DNA of 64,000 nucleotides from Gammaproteobacteria bacterium (GTDB taxonomy: Bacteria > Pseudomonadota > Gammaproteobacteria > SURF-13): positions 212,826 through 276,825 of the forward strand of contig JAUXUQ010000010.1 in the NCBI GenBank assembly GCA_030680605.1, written 5' to 3'. Below are positions 1 through 10,693 of this stretch, one piece after another. The position numbers and the translations under genes are program-made. How positions within the stretch are numbered: the stretch's first letter is position 1; the number at the start of each line of letters is the position of its first letter. Under the pieces are notes generated by a model. That model did no database searches, was not told where the DNA came from, and saw only the letters and a program-made list of their open reading frames with translations.

Positions 1-616
1 CGCGCCGCCCGTCCTTGTCGAAGTCCACGGCATAGCGGCGAAAGCTGCTGGGCATGAATTGTGGCAGGCCCATGGCACCGGCATACGAGCCTTTGGGCGC
101 GGTGGCATCGATCTGCTCTTCGCGCGAGAGCAGCAGGTAGTGTTCGAGTTCGCTGCGGAAGAAGGGGCTGCGCGGCGGGTAGTCGAAGGCCAGCGTTGCC
201 AGCGCATCGAGCACCCGGTAGCTGCCGGTGTTTTTACCGTAACGCGTTTCCACGCCGATGATGGCCACAATAATTTCAGCCGGCACGCCATAGATGCTTT
301 CGGCGCGCGCGAGAACGGCGGCATGTGCGTTCCAGAATTCCACGCCACCGCTAATGCGGGATGGAGTCACGAAGATGGGGCGGTAGTCGCGCCATGGTTT
401 TCTTTCCGCAGGAGATCTGATGGCATCAAGGATGGACGACTTGGTCTCGGCCTGCGCAAGCAGCTGGGTTAGCTCAGCACGATCAAAGCCATTCTGCCTG
501 ACCATCTCGTCGATGAAGCCTTGCAGTTCAGGGCGGGTATCAACCTCCAGGGCGCTGACGACAGGTCCATAGAGTGTACAGAGTAGTGGCAGAAGCAATA
601 TTTTAAGTTTATGCAC
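1..616 (-). CDS. mltB: Lytic murein transglycosylase B (partial, 3' end outside window)
   Basis: Cleaves the MurNAc-GlcNAc bond of peptidoglycan, forming 1,6-anhydro ends, in the periplasm. About 205 N-terminal residues are visible. A signal peptide ends near residue 22 (VVSA) with no good lipobox, so this copy looks soluble rather than a lipoprotein. The catalytic glutamate is E123 in the family motif IIGVETRYG, and the AMGLPQFMPSSFRRYAVDFD block follows near the window edge. The GTG at 616 is the only reasonable start and lies 8 bases after the rodA stop, with no clear Shine-Dalgarno. It is the last visible gene of the mre-mrdA-rodA operon, the usual neighbourhood for this enzyme. The call is firm; the C-terminus cannot be seen. 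Confidence 0.93.
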   Translation of the reverse strand, partial: MHKLKILLLPLLCTLYGPVVSALEVDTRPELQGFIDEMVRQNGFDRAELTQLLAQAETKSSILDAIRSPAERKPWRDYRPIFVTPSRISGGVEFWNAHAAVLARAESIYGVPAEIIVAIIGVETRYGKNTGSYRVLDALATLAFDYPPRSPFFRSELEHYLLLSREEQIDATAPKGSYAGAMGLPQFMPSSFRRYAVDFDKDGRR

Positions 617-624
617 AATGAGTC

Positions 625-1719
625 TCAGGAGTGTTCGCGTATGCGATGGGTGTGGATGGACATGAGGATACCGAAAGATGCCATGAGTGTCACTAATGAC
701 GTGCCGCCGTAGCTGATGAGCGGCAAGGGTACGCCTACTACGGGCAGCAGCCCGGTGACCATGCCGATATTGATCAGGATATAGGTAAAGAAGCTGAGTA
801 TCAGTCCGCCTGCGACCAGACGGTTGAAGTTGTTTTGCGCGGTGTAGGCGATGATAAGGCCGCGTACGATCACGAACAGAAACAGCGCAAATAGCAATAC
901 CGCGCCGATCAGGCCGAATTCCTCACCGTAGACTGCAAAAATAAAGTCGGTGGTGCGCTCTGGGATGAAGTCGAGGTAGGACTGGGTGCCGTTGAGCCAG
1001 CCTTTGCCGAATATCCCGCCCGAGCCAACGGCGATGGTGGATTGCATGATGTGATAGCCCGTGCCGAGCGGGTCTTGCTCCGGGTCGAGAAAGGTGAGCA
1101 GGCGCTGGCGCTGATAGTCATGCATGATGTGCCACAGCAGGGGGGCGGCGGCGGCGGTCAGCACTGCTGCACCACCGATCACGCGCCAGCGCAGGCCGGA
1201 CAGCAGCAGCACGAACATGCCTGCGGCGGCGACCAGCAACGCCGTACCCATGTCTGGCTGCTTGGCAATGAGCGCCGTCGGTACGGCCACTAACGCCAGC
1301 ACCACCAGCGCGCGTGACAGACCGGGTGGCAGCGGCCGGCTGCCGAGATACCAGGCTACCATCAACGGTACTGCGAGCTTCATGAGCTCGGAGGGCTGGA
1401 AGCGCAATCCGCCGATCTGCAGCCAGCGTTGTGCCCCCTTGGCCGTATCGCCGAACAGCAGGACTGCAATGAGCAAAATCAGGCCGGCGCCAAACAGCAG
1501 GGGCGCGGTCTGCTGATAGCGATGCGGCGGTATTTGTGCCAGTGCGAACATCAGGCCGAAGGCCAGGCCAAAGCGCAGCAGCTGCCGCCACAGCAATTGC
1601 ATGTCCTGGCCGCCCGCGCTGTAGAGTACCAGCAGGCTGACGCTGGCCAACAGCAGCAGTCCTGCGAGCAGCGGGCCGTCGAGATGCAGCTTGTGCCAGG
1701 GGCTGGTCATGCTACTCAT
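625..1719 (-). CDS. rodA: Rod-shape SEDS peptidoglycan polymerase RodA
   Basis: SEDS-family glycosyltransferase that polymerises lipid II during cell elongation, working with PBP2 in the inner membrane. It has 364 residues, normal for the family, and about ten hydrophobic segments. The conserved periplasmic block PERTTDFIFAVYGEEFG lies around residues 250-265 and the C-terminal GVPLPLISYGGTSL signature is intact. The start overlaps the end of mrdA by 8 bases, implying translational coupling with its partner transpeptidase. FtsW, the septal SEDS paralogue, is encoded separately at 38482-39663. The operon context with MreBCD separates RodA from FtsW with confidence. Confidence 0.97.
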   Translation of the reverse strand: MSSMTSPWHKLHLDGPLLAGLLLLASVSLLVLYSAGGQDMQLLWRQLLRFGLAFGLMFALAQIPPHRYQQTAPLLFGAGLILLIAVLLFGDTAKGAQRWLQIGGLRFQPSELMKLAVPLMVAWYLGSRPLPPGLSRALVVLALVAVPTALIAKQPDMGTALLVAAAGMFVLLLSGLRWRVIGGAAVLTAAAAPLLWHIMHDYQRQRLLTFLDPEQDPLGTGYHIMQSTIAVGSGGIFGKGWLNGTQSYLDFIPERTTDFIFAVYGEEFGLIGAVLLFALFLFVIVRGLIIAYTAQNNFNRLVAGGLILSFFTYILINIGMVTGLLPVVGVPLPLISYGGTSLVTLMASFGILMSIHTHRIREHS

Positions 1720-3619
1720 TCAGCTCGGGATCAATGTTGCCGGTATCGACGGGCTCGGCAGGCGGCTGCCCCAGCAGGTACTGATCCATCACCTTGCGCG
1801 CAATGGGTGCCGCGACACTGCCGCCGTGACCGCCGTTTTCCACCAGCACTGCCACGGCGATGCGCGGCTGCTCGGCTGGCGCAAAGGCAATAAACAGGGC
1901 ATGGTCACGCAGGCGCAGATCGACCTCTGCCTCTACATATTTCTCGCTCTGCTTGATGCCAAATACCTGGGCGGTACCGGTCTTGCCGGCGATGGTGTAG
2001 GGAGATTTGATGCCAATAGCGCGGGCTGTGCCACGTGGACCGTGTACCACCTGGGTCATGGCCGCGATGACACTGTCCCAGTTGTGATCATTCTTGATCG
2101 GCACGGCGGTGCTGTCAGGGGTGGCTGGGGAGGTGATCTGGCCGGTGGCAGAGTCATGGATTTCGGCAACGATCCGGGGTGTGGTGTGCGTGCCACGCAT
2201 GGCGAGCGTGGCGCTGGCGGCGGCGAGTTGCAGCGGGGTGGTGAGCATATACCCCTGGCCAATCCCGGTGATGACGGTTTCACCCGGGTACCAGGGCTGT
2301 TGGCGGGCGCGTTTCTTCCACTGTGCAGAAGGCAACAGGCCCGGGAGTTCGCCACCAATATCGATACCGGTCTTCTGGCCGAGACCAAACTGGCTCAGGA
2401 AGTTGTGTAGTCGGGTGATGCCGAGTGTGTCGGCAAGGGTATAGAAGTACACATCACATGACTCTACGATGGCACGTTCCAGATCAACCGTACCATGGCC
2501 TCTGGGGTTCCAGTCACGGTAGCGGTGCTCATGGCCCTTGAGGCTGAACCAGCCGGGACAGAAGGTATTCTGCTGTTCAGTAATGACGCCCAGTTCGAGC
2601 CCGCCCAGGCCGATAAACGGCTTGATGGTAGAGCCAGGCGGATACTGGCCGCGCAAGGCGCGATTGTAGAGCGGTTTGTCGGGCGAGTGATTCAGCGCGT
2701 TGTAGTCCTTGCTGTCAATGCCGTTCACAAACGGGTTGGGGTCATAGGCGGGTTGGCTCACCAGCGCCAACACCGCACCGTTAGCGGGGTCGAGTGCGAC
2801 GACAGCGCCGCGCTGGTGGCCCAGTGCTGCGGCAGCGACCGATTGCAGCTGAATGTCGAGATTGAGGTGCAGGGTGTCTCCGGCCTGCGACGGGGTACGT
2901 TGCAGCACACGCAGCAGACGACCCTGGGCATTGGTCTCCACCTGTTCGAAGCCGACCTTGCCGTGCAGCACGTCTTCATAGGTCTTTTCCACGCCTGTTT
3001 TCCCGATATGCGTACTGCCGCCGTAATTGATCGGGTCGAGCTGTGCAAGATCATCTTCGCTGATGCGCGCGACATAGCCCAGCGCGTGCGCAGCAAGTTC
3101 GGCGTAAGGGTAGTAGCGCATCATGCCGGCAGTGATATCGACCCCCGGGAAGCGCGGGCGGTTTACGGCGAAACTCGCCAGTTCTTCTTCTGAAAGATGT
3201 TGCCGCAGTGGCACGCCCTTGCTGTAACGCTTCTGTGAGCGCAGTCGATGGAAACGTTTTATATCGGCGTCGGTAATGATTACCACATCCTGTAATGCCG
3301 CGAGTGTGGCGCTCATGTCCTGCACCTGCTCGGGAATCACCTCAAGTCCAAACGAAGGTATGTTTTGTGCGAGTAATACGCCATTACGATCGTAGATCAG
3401 TCCGCGTGCCGGTGGCAGTGAGACGATTCTGATCTGATTGTTTTTGGACAGTGTGATGTAGCGTTCGTGGTTGATGACTTGCAGATAGACAAGCCGGCTC
3501 AGCACCACGAATACGAGCAGCACAGTGCATATGAGGGCGACAATCATGCGCCGACGCAGCAAGCGTGTTTCACGCACCGGATCGCGCAGGTGGTCTCTGG
3601 CGGTGATACGACGATCCAT
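1712..3619 (-). CDS. mrdA: Penicillin-binding protein 2, elongation transpeptidase
   Basis: Class B PBP that cross-links peptidoglycan along the side wall in the elongasome. It has 635 residues. A single N-terminal membrane anchor spans about residues 24-46, followed by the PBP-dimer domain (SLPPARGLIYDRNG) and the transpeptidase domain. The active-site tetrad is PPGSTIKPF near residue 330, the SxD/SxN element is SCDVYFY, and the KTG box is AGKTGTAQVFG near residue 545. All catalytic motifs are intact. It sits between mreD and rodA and overlaps rodA by 8 bases. The second class B PBP of the window, FtsI, lies in the dcw cluster, so the two roles are separated by context. Confidence 0.97.
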   Translation of the reverse strand: MDRRITARDHLRDPVRETRLLRRRMIVALICTVLLVFVVLSRLVYLQVINHERYITLSKNNQIRIVSLPPARGLIYDRNGVLLAQNIPSFGLEVIPEQVQDMSATLAALQDVVIITDADIKRFHRLRSQKRYSKGVPLRQHLSEEELASFAVNRPRFPGVDITAGMMRYYPYAELAAHALGYVARISEDDLAQLDPINYGGSTHIGKTGVEKTYEDVLHGKVGFEQVETNAQGRLLRVLQRTPSQAGDTLHLNLDIQLQSVAAAALGHQRGAVVALDPANGAVLALVSQPAYDPNPFVNGIDSKDYNALNHSPDKPLYNRALRGQYPPGSTIKPFIGLGGLELGVITEQQNTFCPGWFSLKGHEHRYRDWNPRGHGTVDLERAIVESCDVYFYTLADTLGITRLHNFLSQFGLGQKTGIDIGGELPGLLPSAQWKKRARQQPWYPGETVITGIGQGYMLTTPLQLAAASATLAMRGTHTTPRIVAEIHDSATGQITSPATPDSTAVPIKNDHNWDSVIAAMTQVVHGPRGTARAIGIKSPYTIAGKTGTAQVFGIKQSEKYVEAEVDLRLRDHALFIAFAPAEQPRIAVAVLVENGGHGGSVAAPIARKVMDQYLLGQPPAEPVDTGNIDPELNE

Positions 3620-3654
3620 CGTTTATTTGCTGTCGCCAGCGGGTAGCGTGTGGC

Positions 3655-4137
3655 TCATGTGACCCGCAACGTACGGCGCAGATTGCGCAGCACCAGAAAT
3701 ACGGGCGGCCACAGCAGCATGCTGGTCAGTGTCGGTAGCAGGTAGTCCCAACGCCAGGGGAGTTGGTGGGTCATGCCCGTAATCCACAGCACCAGCATCT
3801 GCTCGATAAACACCAGCGCAAGAACGCTGAGCGCCTGTTGCCAGAGCGTGAACAAACGCAGCCGCATGTAGAGTTTGAGCGTGATGTAGGCTACGAGCGC
3901 AAAGGCGAGTGCGTGTTGGCCGAGCAGTGTGCCGGTGGCAGCGTCCATCAGCAGCCCCATGCCCCAGGCAGTGCCGATACCAATGCGATGTGGCAGGGCC
4001 AGGCACCAGTAAATAAGTACCAGCATGACCCATTCCGGGCGTACCAGTGTGGCCCAGGTGGGGATGGGTACCAGACTCAGCATCAGTGCTACCAGCAGGG
4101 AGAGCGCAATGGCCCAGCCGCGACGCGGGCGGCTCAT
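3655..4137 (-). CDS. mreD: Rod shape-determining protein MreD
   Basis: Small inner-membrane protein of the elongasome that links MreC to the MreB/RodA/PBP2 machinery. It has 160 residues with five hydrophobic segments and almost no soluble part, typical of the family. Sequence alone is weakly conserved, so the assignment rests on size, topology and its place between mreC and mrdA. The ATG overlaps the mreC stop by 4 bases. A 180-codon open frame that overlaps it in another phase is Pro/His/Arg-rich shadow and is not considered real. Confidence 0.92.
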   Translation of the reverse strand: MSRPRRGWAIALSLLVALMLSLVPIPTWATLVRPEWVMLVLIYWCLALPHRIGIGTAWGMGLLMDAATGTLLGQHALAFALVAYITLKLYMRLRLFTLWQQALSVLALVFIEQMLVLWITGMTHQLPWRWDYLLPTLTSMLLWPPVFLVLRNLRRTLRVT

Positions 4138-5033
4138 GGTGTTTCCGCCTCTGTCGGTGGAGCATCGGCAGGCGCGGGGACTTCCGGCTCGCTCAGTACC
4201 AACAGCACCTCGCGGTTGTGCTCCAGGCGGGCGGTGGGCGCGGCGCGAATCCTGGCAAAGGTCAGGCTGGGGTCGTGTTCTACGCTGATCACCTTTGCGA
4301 CCGGGTAGTCCGGGGGAAAGCGTCCGCCCAGACCGGAGGTGACCAGCAGGTCGCCCACCTGAATATCGGCATCGGTAGGCACGTACGGGAGATCCAGCCG
4401 GTCAGGGATGCCAGTGCCGACGACAAGCGTGCGCAAGCCATTACGTTCGACCTGCACCGGCACGGCATGGCTGGGGTCGGTAATGAGCAATGCGATGCTG
4501 GATGCGGGATTGACATGGATGAGCTGACCCATGAGGCCGTAGGCATCAATCAGTGGCAGCCCCGGCGTCACGCCGTGCGCAGATCCCATATTAATGACAA
4601 CCTCGCGGCGGAAGGGGTCAAGGTCAACGGCGAGCAGTTCTGCCACGCGGGTCTGTTTGCCTAACTTGACCGAGGACTGCAGCAGTTCGCGCAGACGTGC
4701 ATTTTCATTTTCCAGTGAATTGAGTCTGTGCAGCTGTGCGCTCTGCACCAGCGACTCGCTGCGCAATTCGGCATTTTCACGCAGCAGGAGCGTGCGTGAA
4801 GAGAAGCTGTCGGCGATCCAGGCGCCTACCCTGAAAGGCAGGTCGACACTGTATTGTACCGGGTAGATAAGCAGGGAGAGCGCTTGACGCACGCCGTCGA
4901 GGCGGTGCTGACGATGGTCGAACGTCATCAACGCAAGTGCGAGCAGCACGAACACCAGAAGCCGCAACGTGGTATAGGGGCCACGCGCGAACAGCGGCTT
5001 CATCTGCTCCGGTGTAATCGCTGCTTTTACCAT
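4134..5033 (-). CDS. mreC: Rod shape-determining protein MreC
   Basis: Periplasmic scaffold of the elongasome, anchored in the inner membrane, that activates PBP2. It has 299 residues: a short cytoplasmic N-terminus, one membrane helix at about 25-42, a coiled coil at about 75-120 (RENAELRSESLVQSAQLHRL region), then the two beta-domains with the motif INMGSAHGVTPGLPL. The C-terminus is rich in Pro, Ala and Glu and is probably disordered. It is followed by mreD with a 4-base overlap and preceded by mreB after a 91-base gap. Confidence 0.96.
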   Translation of the reverse strand: MVKAAITPEQMKPLFARGPYTTLRLLVFVLLALALMTFDHRQHRLDGVRQALSLLIYPVQYSVDLPFRVGAWIADSFSSRTLLLRENAELRSESLVQSAQLHRLNSLENENARLRELLQSSVKLGKQTRVAELLAVDLDPFRREVVINMGSAHGVTPGLPLIDAYGLMGQLIHVNPASSIALLITDPSHAVPVQVERNGLRTLVVGTGIPDRLDLPYVPTDADIQVGDLLVTSGLGGRFPPDYPVAKVISVEHDPSLTFARIRAAPTARLEHNREVLLVLSEPEVPAPADAPPTEAETP

Positions 5034-5124
5034 TCGCTGGTCATAGCACCGCTAGCAAACCTCTGATAAAGCCCTCAACGTTTGTTGGTGCGAGCGCGGC
5101 GGGCGATTTCGTGGTCCTCGGGTT

Positions 5125-6177
<1,053 letters not shown>

Positions 6178-6183
6178 TCAGTC

Positions 6184-6211
6184 CTGACAAAGGGTATAAA
6201 TAGGGTATAAA
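6184..6211 (+). promoter_or_regulatory. Candidate sigma-70 promoter for gatC, with tandem TATA-like repeats
   Basis: In the mreB/gatC divergent region a CTGACA (6184-6189) and a TATAAA (6206-6211) are separated by 16 bases. The second hexamer is part of an 11-base direct repeat, GGGTATAAA(T/C)A, with copies at 6192-6202 and 6203-6213. This would give a 5' leader of about 100 bases before gatC. That leader contains a small GC hairpin, CCCGGC-GAG-GCCGGG, at 6279-6293. It is inferred from consensus match only. No convincing promoter pair for mreB was recognised on the other strand. Confidence 0.4.
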
Positions 6212-6317
6212 CAGCTCACTCTATCAACCGCCGGCCCTTTGGGCAAGCCGCCAAATGTGATAAGTTACACGTTATGAACCCGGCGAGGCCGGGCCGATGA
6301 CGCTTTGAGATAGTCTG

Positions 6318-6605
6318 ATGTCTTTACAACCCACCGACGTAGAAAAAATCGCGCATTTGGCGCGTCTGGCCGTGAGCCAGCAGGATATCCCGGCCTATGC
6401 CCATAACCTGTCCAGTATTATTGATCTGGTGGGGCAAATGAACACGGTCGATACCAGCCACGTTACGCCCATGGCCCACCCGCTGGATATGGCCGCCCGC
6501 CTGCGCCCCGATAGCGTCAGCGAGAGCAACCAGCGTGAACGTTTCCAGGCCATCGCGCCGGAAGTGGATGCCGGCGTGTATCTGGTGCCGAAGGTTATAG
6601 AATAA
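6318..6605 (+). CDS. gatC: Asp-tRNA(Asn)/Glu-tRNA(Gln) amidotransferase subunit C
   Basis: Small subunit of the GatCAB complex that stabilises the GatA/GatB interface during conversion of Glu-tRNA(Gln) or Asp-tRNA(Asn) to the cognate amide form. It has 95 residues and carries the family motif VEKIAHLARLAV near the N-terminus and the HPLDMAARLRPD block in the middle. It starts the gatC-gatA-gatB operon, divergent from mreB, and is followed after 75 bases by gatA. That gap is filled by a heptamer-repeat hairpin. Confidence 0.96.
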   Translation: MSLQPTDVEKIAHLARLAVSQQDIPAYAHNLSSIIDLVGQMNTVDTSHVTPMAHPLDMAARLRPDSVSESNQRERFQAIAPEVDAGVYLVPKVIE

Positions 6606-6610
6606 AAACA

Positions 6611-6677
6611 GTCGCGAGTCGCGAGTCGCAAGTGGCGAGGAGCTGCCTTGCCCCGGCTACTCGCTACTAGTCACTAC
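6611..6677. repeat. Heptamer-repeat imperfect palindrome, AGTNGCG family, copy 1
   Basis: This lies in the gatC-gatA gap. The left arm (6611-6639) is four consecutive 7-base units: GTCGCGA, GTCGCGA, GTCGCAA, GTGGCGA. The right arm (6657-6677) is three inverted units: CTACTCG, CTACTAG, TCACTAC. The arms could form an imperfect RNA or DNA hairpin with a loop of about 17 bases. The element occupies almost the whole intergenic gap and ends 3 bases before the gatA start. Related copies lie at 8163-8225 and 31698-31768. Confidence 0.85.
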
Positions 6678-6680
6678 ACT

Positions 6681-8135
<1,455 letters not shown>

Positions 8136-8162
8136 ATGACAGCGGTAAATATATCTACAAAT

Positions 8163-8225
8163 AACGAGTGGCGAGTGGCCAGGAGATTTATAGCTCGCCA
8201 CTCGCCACTTGCCACTCGCTACTGG
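8163..8225. repeat. Heptamer-repeat imperfect palindrome, AGTNGCG family, copy 2
   Basis: This lies in the gatA-gatB gap. The left arm contains two 7-base units (AGTGGCG, AGTGGCC). The right arm carries four inverted units in perfect 7-base register: CGCCACT, CGCCACT, TGCCACT, CGCTACT. The arms are separated by the AT-rich loop AGGAGATTTATAG. The element ends about 8 bases before the gatB start, close to where the ribosome must bind, so folding could influence gatB translation. Confidence 0.85.
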
Positions 8226-8232
8226 GGTTAAC

Positions 8233-9666
8233 ATGGAATGGGAAACCGTCATCGGGCTTGAGATACACGCTCAGCTCGCCACGCAAACCAAGATATTCTC
8301 CGGCGCGGCCACGGCCTATGGCATGCCGCCCAACACCCAGGCCTGCGCGGTTGATCTTGGCCTGCCCGGCGTGCTGCCGGTGCTGAATGCAGAAGTGGTG
8401 CGCATGGCAGTGAAATTTGGCCTCGCCGTGGGCGCCAGCATTGCGCCGCGCTCGGTGTTTGCGCGCAAGAATTATTTCTACCCCGACCTGCCCAAGGGTT
8501 ACCAGATCAGTCAGTACGAGCTGCCGGTGGTGGCCAAGGGCACGCTGGAAATCGAACTGGAGGATGGCAGCACCAAAACCATCGGCATCACCCGCGCCCA
8601 TCTGGAAGAAGACGCCGGTAAATCCCTGCACGAAGATTTTCACGGAAAGACCGGCATTGATCTGAATCGCGCCGGCACGCCGCTGCTCGAAATCGTCTCC
8701 GAGCCCGACATGCGCTCTGCGAAAGAAGCGGTGGCGTACATGAAGAAAATCCACTCGCTGGTGCGCTATCTCGAAATCTGTGACGGCAACATGCAGGAAG
8801 GCTCGTTCCGCTGTGATGCCAACGTGTCGGTGCGCCCCAAAGGGCAGGAAAAATTCGGCACCCGTGCCGAGCTGAAAAACATCAACTCGTTCCGCTTTGT
8901 GGAAAAGGCAATCAACTTCGAGGTCGAACGCCAGATCGAACTGCTGGAAGGCGGCGGCGCAGTAGTGCAGGAGACGCGCCTGTACGATGCCGACAAAGAC
9001 GAAACCCGCTCCATGCGTTCCAAGGAAGAGGCCAACGATTACCGCTACTTCCCCGACCCCGATCTGTTGCCGCTTGAGATTGAGCACGCTTTCATCGCCG
9101 AGGTGAGAAATACCTTGCCCGAACTGCCCGACCAGAAAAAGCAGCGCTTCATAAACGACTACGGCCTCACGCCGTATGAATCGGGCGTGCTCACCGCCAG
9201 CCGTGAACTGGCCGAGTTTTATGAGGGCGTGGTGAAGACCACGCAGGGCGAGGCGAAGTTGGCGGCCAACTGGGTCACGGGCGAGCTGCTGGGCGCGCTC
9301 AACAAGGCGGGGCTGGATATTCTCGCCAGCCCGGTTACGGCGCGGGCGCTGGGCGGCATGCTGCTGCGTATCAAAGACAACACCATCTCCGGCAAGATTG
9401 CCAAGCAGGTGTTCGATGCCATGTGGCACGGCGAGGGTGATGCCGATGCGATCATCGAGGCCAGGGGCCTGCGCCAGGTTACCGACAGCGGCACGATTGA
9501 AAAAGTGGTGGATGAAGTCATCGCCAACAGCCCGCAGCAGCTCGAGCAGTACCGTGCCGGCAAGGAGGCGCTGTTCGGTTATTTCGTCGGTCAGGTGATG
9601 AAGGCGAGCCAGGGTAAGGCCAACCCGGCACAGGTCAATGCGCTGCTGAAAGAAAAACTCAAATAA
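8233..9666 (+). CDS. gatB: Asp-tRNA(Asn)/Glu-tRNA(Gln) amidotransferase subunit B
   Basis: The kinase/transamidase subunit of GatCAB, which phosphorylates the misacylated Glu- or Asp-tRNA and amidates it. It has 477 residues from the ATG at 8233, giving the canonical N-terminus [15 protein letters not shown]; the in-frame codons upstream belong to the repeat hairpin. Signatures seen are [14 protein letters not shown], the [16 protein letters not shown] block and [10 protein letters not shown]. The C-terminal YqeY-like tail domain is present ([16 protein letters not shown]). It is the last gene of the operon, convergent with the next gene. A short GC hairpin (9668-9683) follows the stop but lacks a T-run. 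Confidence 0.98.
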   Translation: MEWETVIGLEIHAQLATQTKIFSGAATAYGMPPNTQACAVDLGLPGVLPVLNAEVVRMAVKFGLAVGASIAPRSVFARKNYFYPDLPKGYQISQYELPVVAKGTLEIELEDGSTKTIGITRAHLEEDAGKSLHEDFHGKTGIDLNRAGTPLLEIVSEPDMRSAKEAVAYMKKIHSLVRYLEICDGNMQEGSFRCDANVSVRPKGQEKFGTRAELKNINSFRFVEKAINFEVERQIELLEGGGAVVQETRLYDADKDETRSMRSKEEANDYRYFPDPDLLPLEIEHAFIAEVRNTLPELPDQKKQRFINDYGLTPYESGVLTASRELAEFYEGVVKTTQGEAKLAANWVTGELLGALNKAGLDILASPVTARALGGMLLRIKDNTISGKIAKQVFDAMWHGEGDADAIIEARGLRQVTDSGTIEKVVDEVIANSPQQLEQYRAGKEALFGYFVGQVMKASQGKANPAQVNALLKEKLK

Positions 9667-9681
9667 CAGGCGCGCCCGCGC

Positions 9682-9936
9682 CTAGAGGCAGACCGTGGCG
9701 TCCAGCGCCATGTGTATCACCAGGCCGATGCCAATCAGCCGCGTCACCGGTATAAAACTCATCACGACGTAAATGCCTATCGGTATATAAGTGTGCAGCG
9801 GGTGAAACCCGATGCTGCACCGCTCCGGGTCGTATATGGGGTTGGCCAGCAGGTGATCCAGATCCACCAGCATGGTAGACATCATCAGCAGATAACTGAT
9901 CTTCCATTCCGGCTTGAAGAATAGCTGTGCCACCAC
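9682..9936 (-). CDS. DUF6122-like small membrane protein; start codon unclear
   Basis: The 84-residue reading resembles the DUF6122 family of small membrane proteins: a hydrophobic N-terminus, the motif MLVDLDHLLANPIYDPERCSIGFHPLH with conserved Asp/His residues, and two more hydrophobic helices. The function is unknown. The listed start is a GTG at 9936. The frame stays open upstream to 9999 and encodes what looks like the start of the first helix (RSLIFHIALHVLLPLV), with no ATG, GTG or TTG codon. Translation may therefore begin at an unusual codon, or the start may have been lost by mutation or sequencing error. The Asp/His motif recalls metal-dependent membrane hydrolases, but that is only a resemblance. 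Confidence 0.6.
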   Translation of the reverse strand: MVAQLFFKPEWKISYLLMMSTMLVDLDHLLANPIYDPERCSIGFHPLHTYIPIGIYVVMSFIPVTRLIGIGLVIHMALDATVCL

Positions 9937-10085
9937 CAGCGGCAGCAGAACGTGGAGGGCGATATGAAAGATGAGACTTCTCCGGTGGTGGGGCGGTGTC
10001 TATTCTACAGGATACGCGGAGCTGTTTTATCCGGGAGTGCTGGCGCCTGACGGTTAAACCCAAGCCACGGCCCGTTACCCCATCA

Positions 10086-10400
10086 TCAAAAACGATTAGG
10101 CTCTTTGCCTTCTTGTGCAACCAACACGATCAAGATAATCCACCCAATGATTGGAATCAGCCAGAGCAGCAGAAACCAGCCACTTCGGTCGGTGTCATGC
10201 AGCCGTCGTGCCCCTGCGGCCAGTGATGGCAGTAGCACGCCCAAGGAAAAAAGTGCTGACAATGTTTCGCTTACCATGCCTGTTGCCAGTGATACCAGGA
10301 ATGTAAAAAGAACCCACCACCAGAATTCTGACCGCGAGGCGCGGCCATCAAACACGGCATATTTTGAGAAACAGGTGCTGATAGAGTCGCCGAAGGTCAT
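10086..10400 (-). CDS. DUF805 family membrane protein
   Basis: 104 residues matching the DUF805 family of small inner-membrane proteins of unknown role. Family hallmarks are the aromatic start of the first helix (DGRASRSEFWWW), the central ARRLHDTDRSGWF motif and a final helix followed by a polar tail (QEGKEPNRF). Three hydrophobic segments are seen. The ATG at 10400 is preceded by an AGGAG ribosome-binding site. It stands alone between the DUF6122 gene and an AT-rich accessory stretch. DUF805 genes are often scattered and horizontally mobile, and context gives no clue to function here. Confidence 0.88.
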   Translation of the reverse strand: MTFGDSISTCFSKYAVFDGRASRSEFWWWVLFTFLVSLATGMVSETLSALFSLGVLLPSLAAGARRLHDTDRSGWFLLLWLIPIIGWIILIVLVAQEGKEPNRF

Positions 10401-10605
10401 GGGGGCTCCTGATTTTATTTATGAGAGAAGCATAAATGTAGCAGTTTTAAGGTGGGGGTAGAGAGAAATTTATTGGGGATCTGATAAACGCTGCACTTAG
10501 CTGAATACGCGAAGTTGTGTCGCCTGAGCTTGGGTGTCTAGCGTTAAGGTAGGGGCGGCGAGAGTGGGTCTACCGATTTTCTTGCAATGTGGATTGTGTG
10601 AGTAA
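10401..10605. other. Intergenic stretch without recognisable genes
   Basis: No plausible reading frame, tRNA or strong hairpin was recognised on either strand. Together with the attC-like site that follows, it separates the DUF805 gene from the broken gene at 10694-11229. Confidence 0.5.
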
Positions 10606-10688
10606 GCATCTAACGGTGCGCAGTTGAGCGACACCATCGCAGCAACGCAACGCCCGTAGAGCGTCCTGGTTAATTACAGTGTTAGAAC
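10606..10688 (-). other. attC-like (integron recombination site-like) sequence
   Basis: Read on the minus strand, this segment begins with TTCTAAC (10682-10688) just after the stop of the broken gene and ends with CCGTTAGATGC (10606-10616). The terminal GTTAGAT fits the attC core GTTRRRY exactly. TTCTAAC fits RYYYAAC at six of seven positions. The length of about 80 bases and the position right after a gene stop fit a cassette. The inner arms, however, do not pair well, which a functional attC needs. I regard it as a possible degraded site, not a confirmed one. Confidence 0.25.
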
Positions 10689-10693
10689 CCTCA

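Noticed and set aside
9659-10120. A 153-codon minus-strand frame overlapping the DUF6122-like gene
   Set aside because: It is a different phase from the family-like reading and has random-looking composition; the DUF6122 phase explains the conserved residues.
10606-10688. A fully functional integron attC site
   Set aside because: The core sites fit, but the inner arms do not pair as required and no integrase or second site is seen; it is kept only as attC-like.
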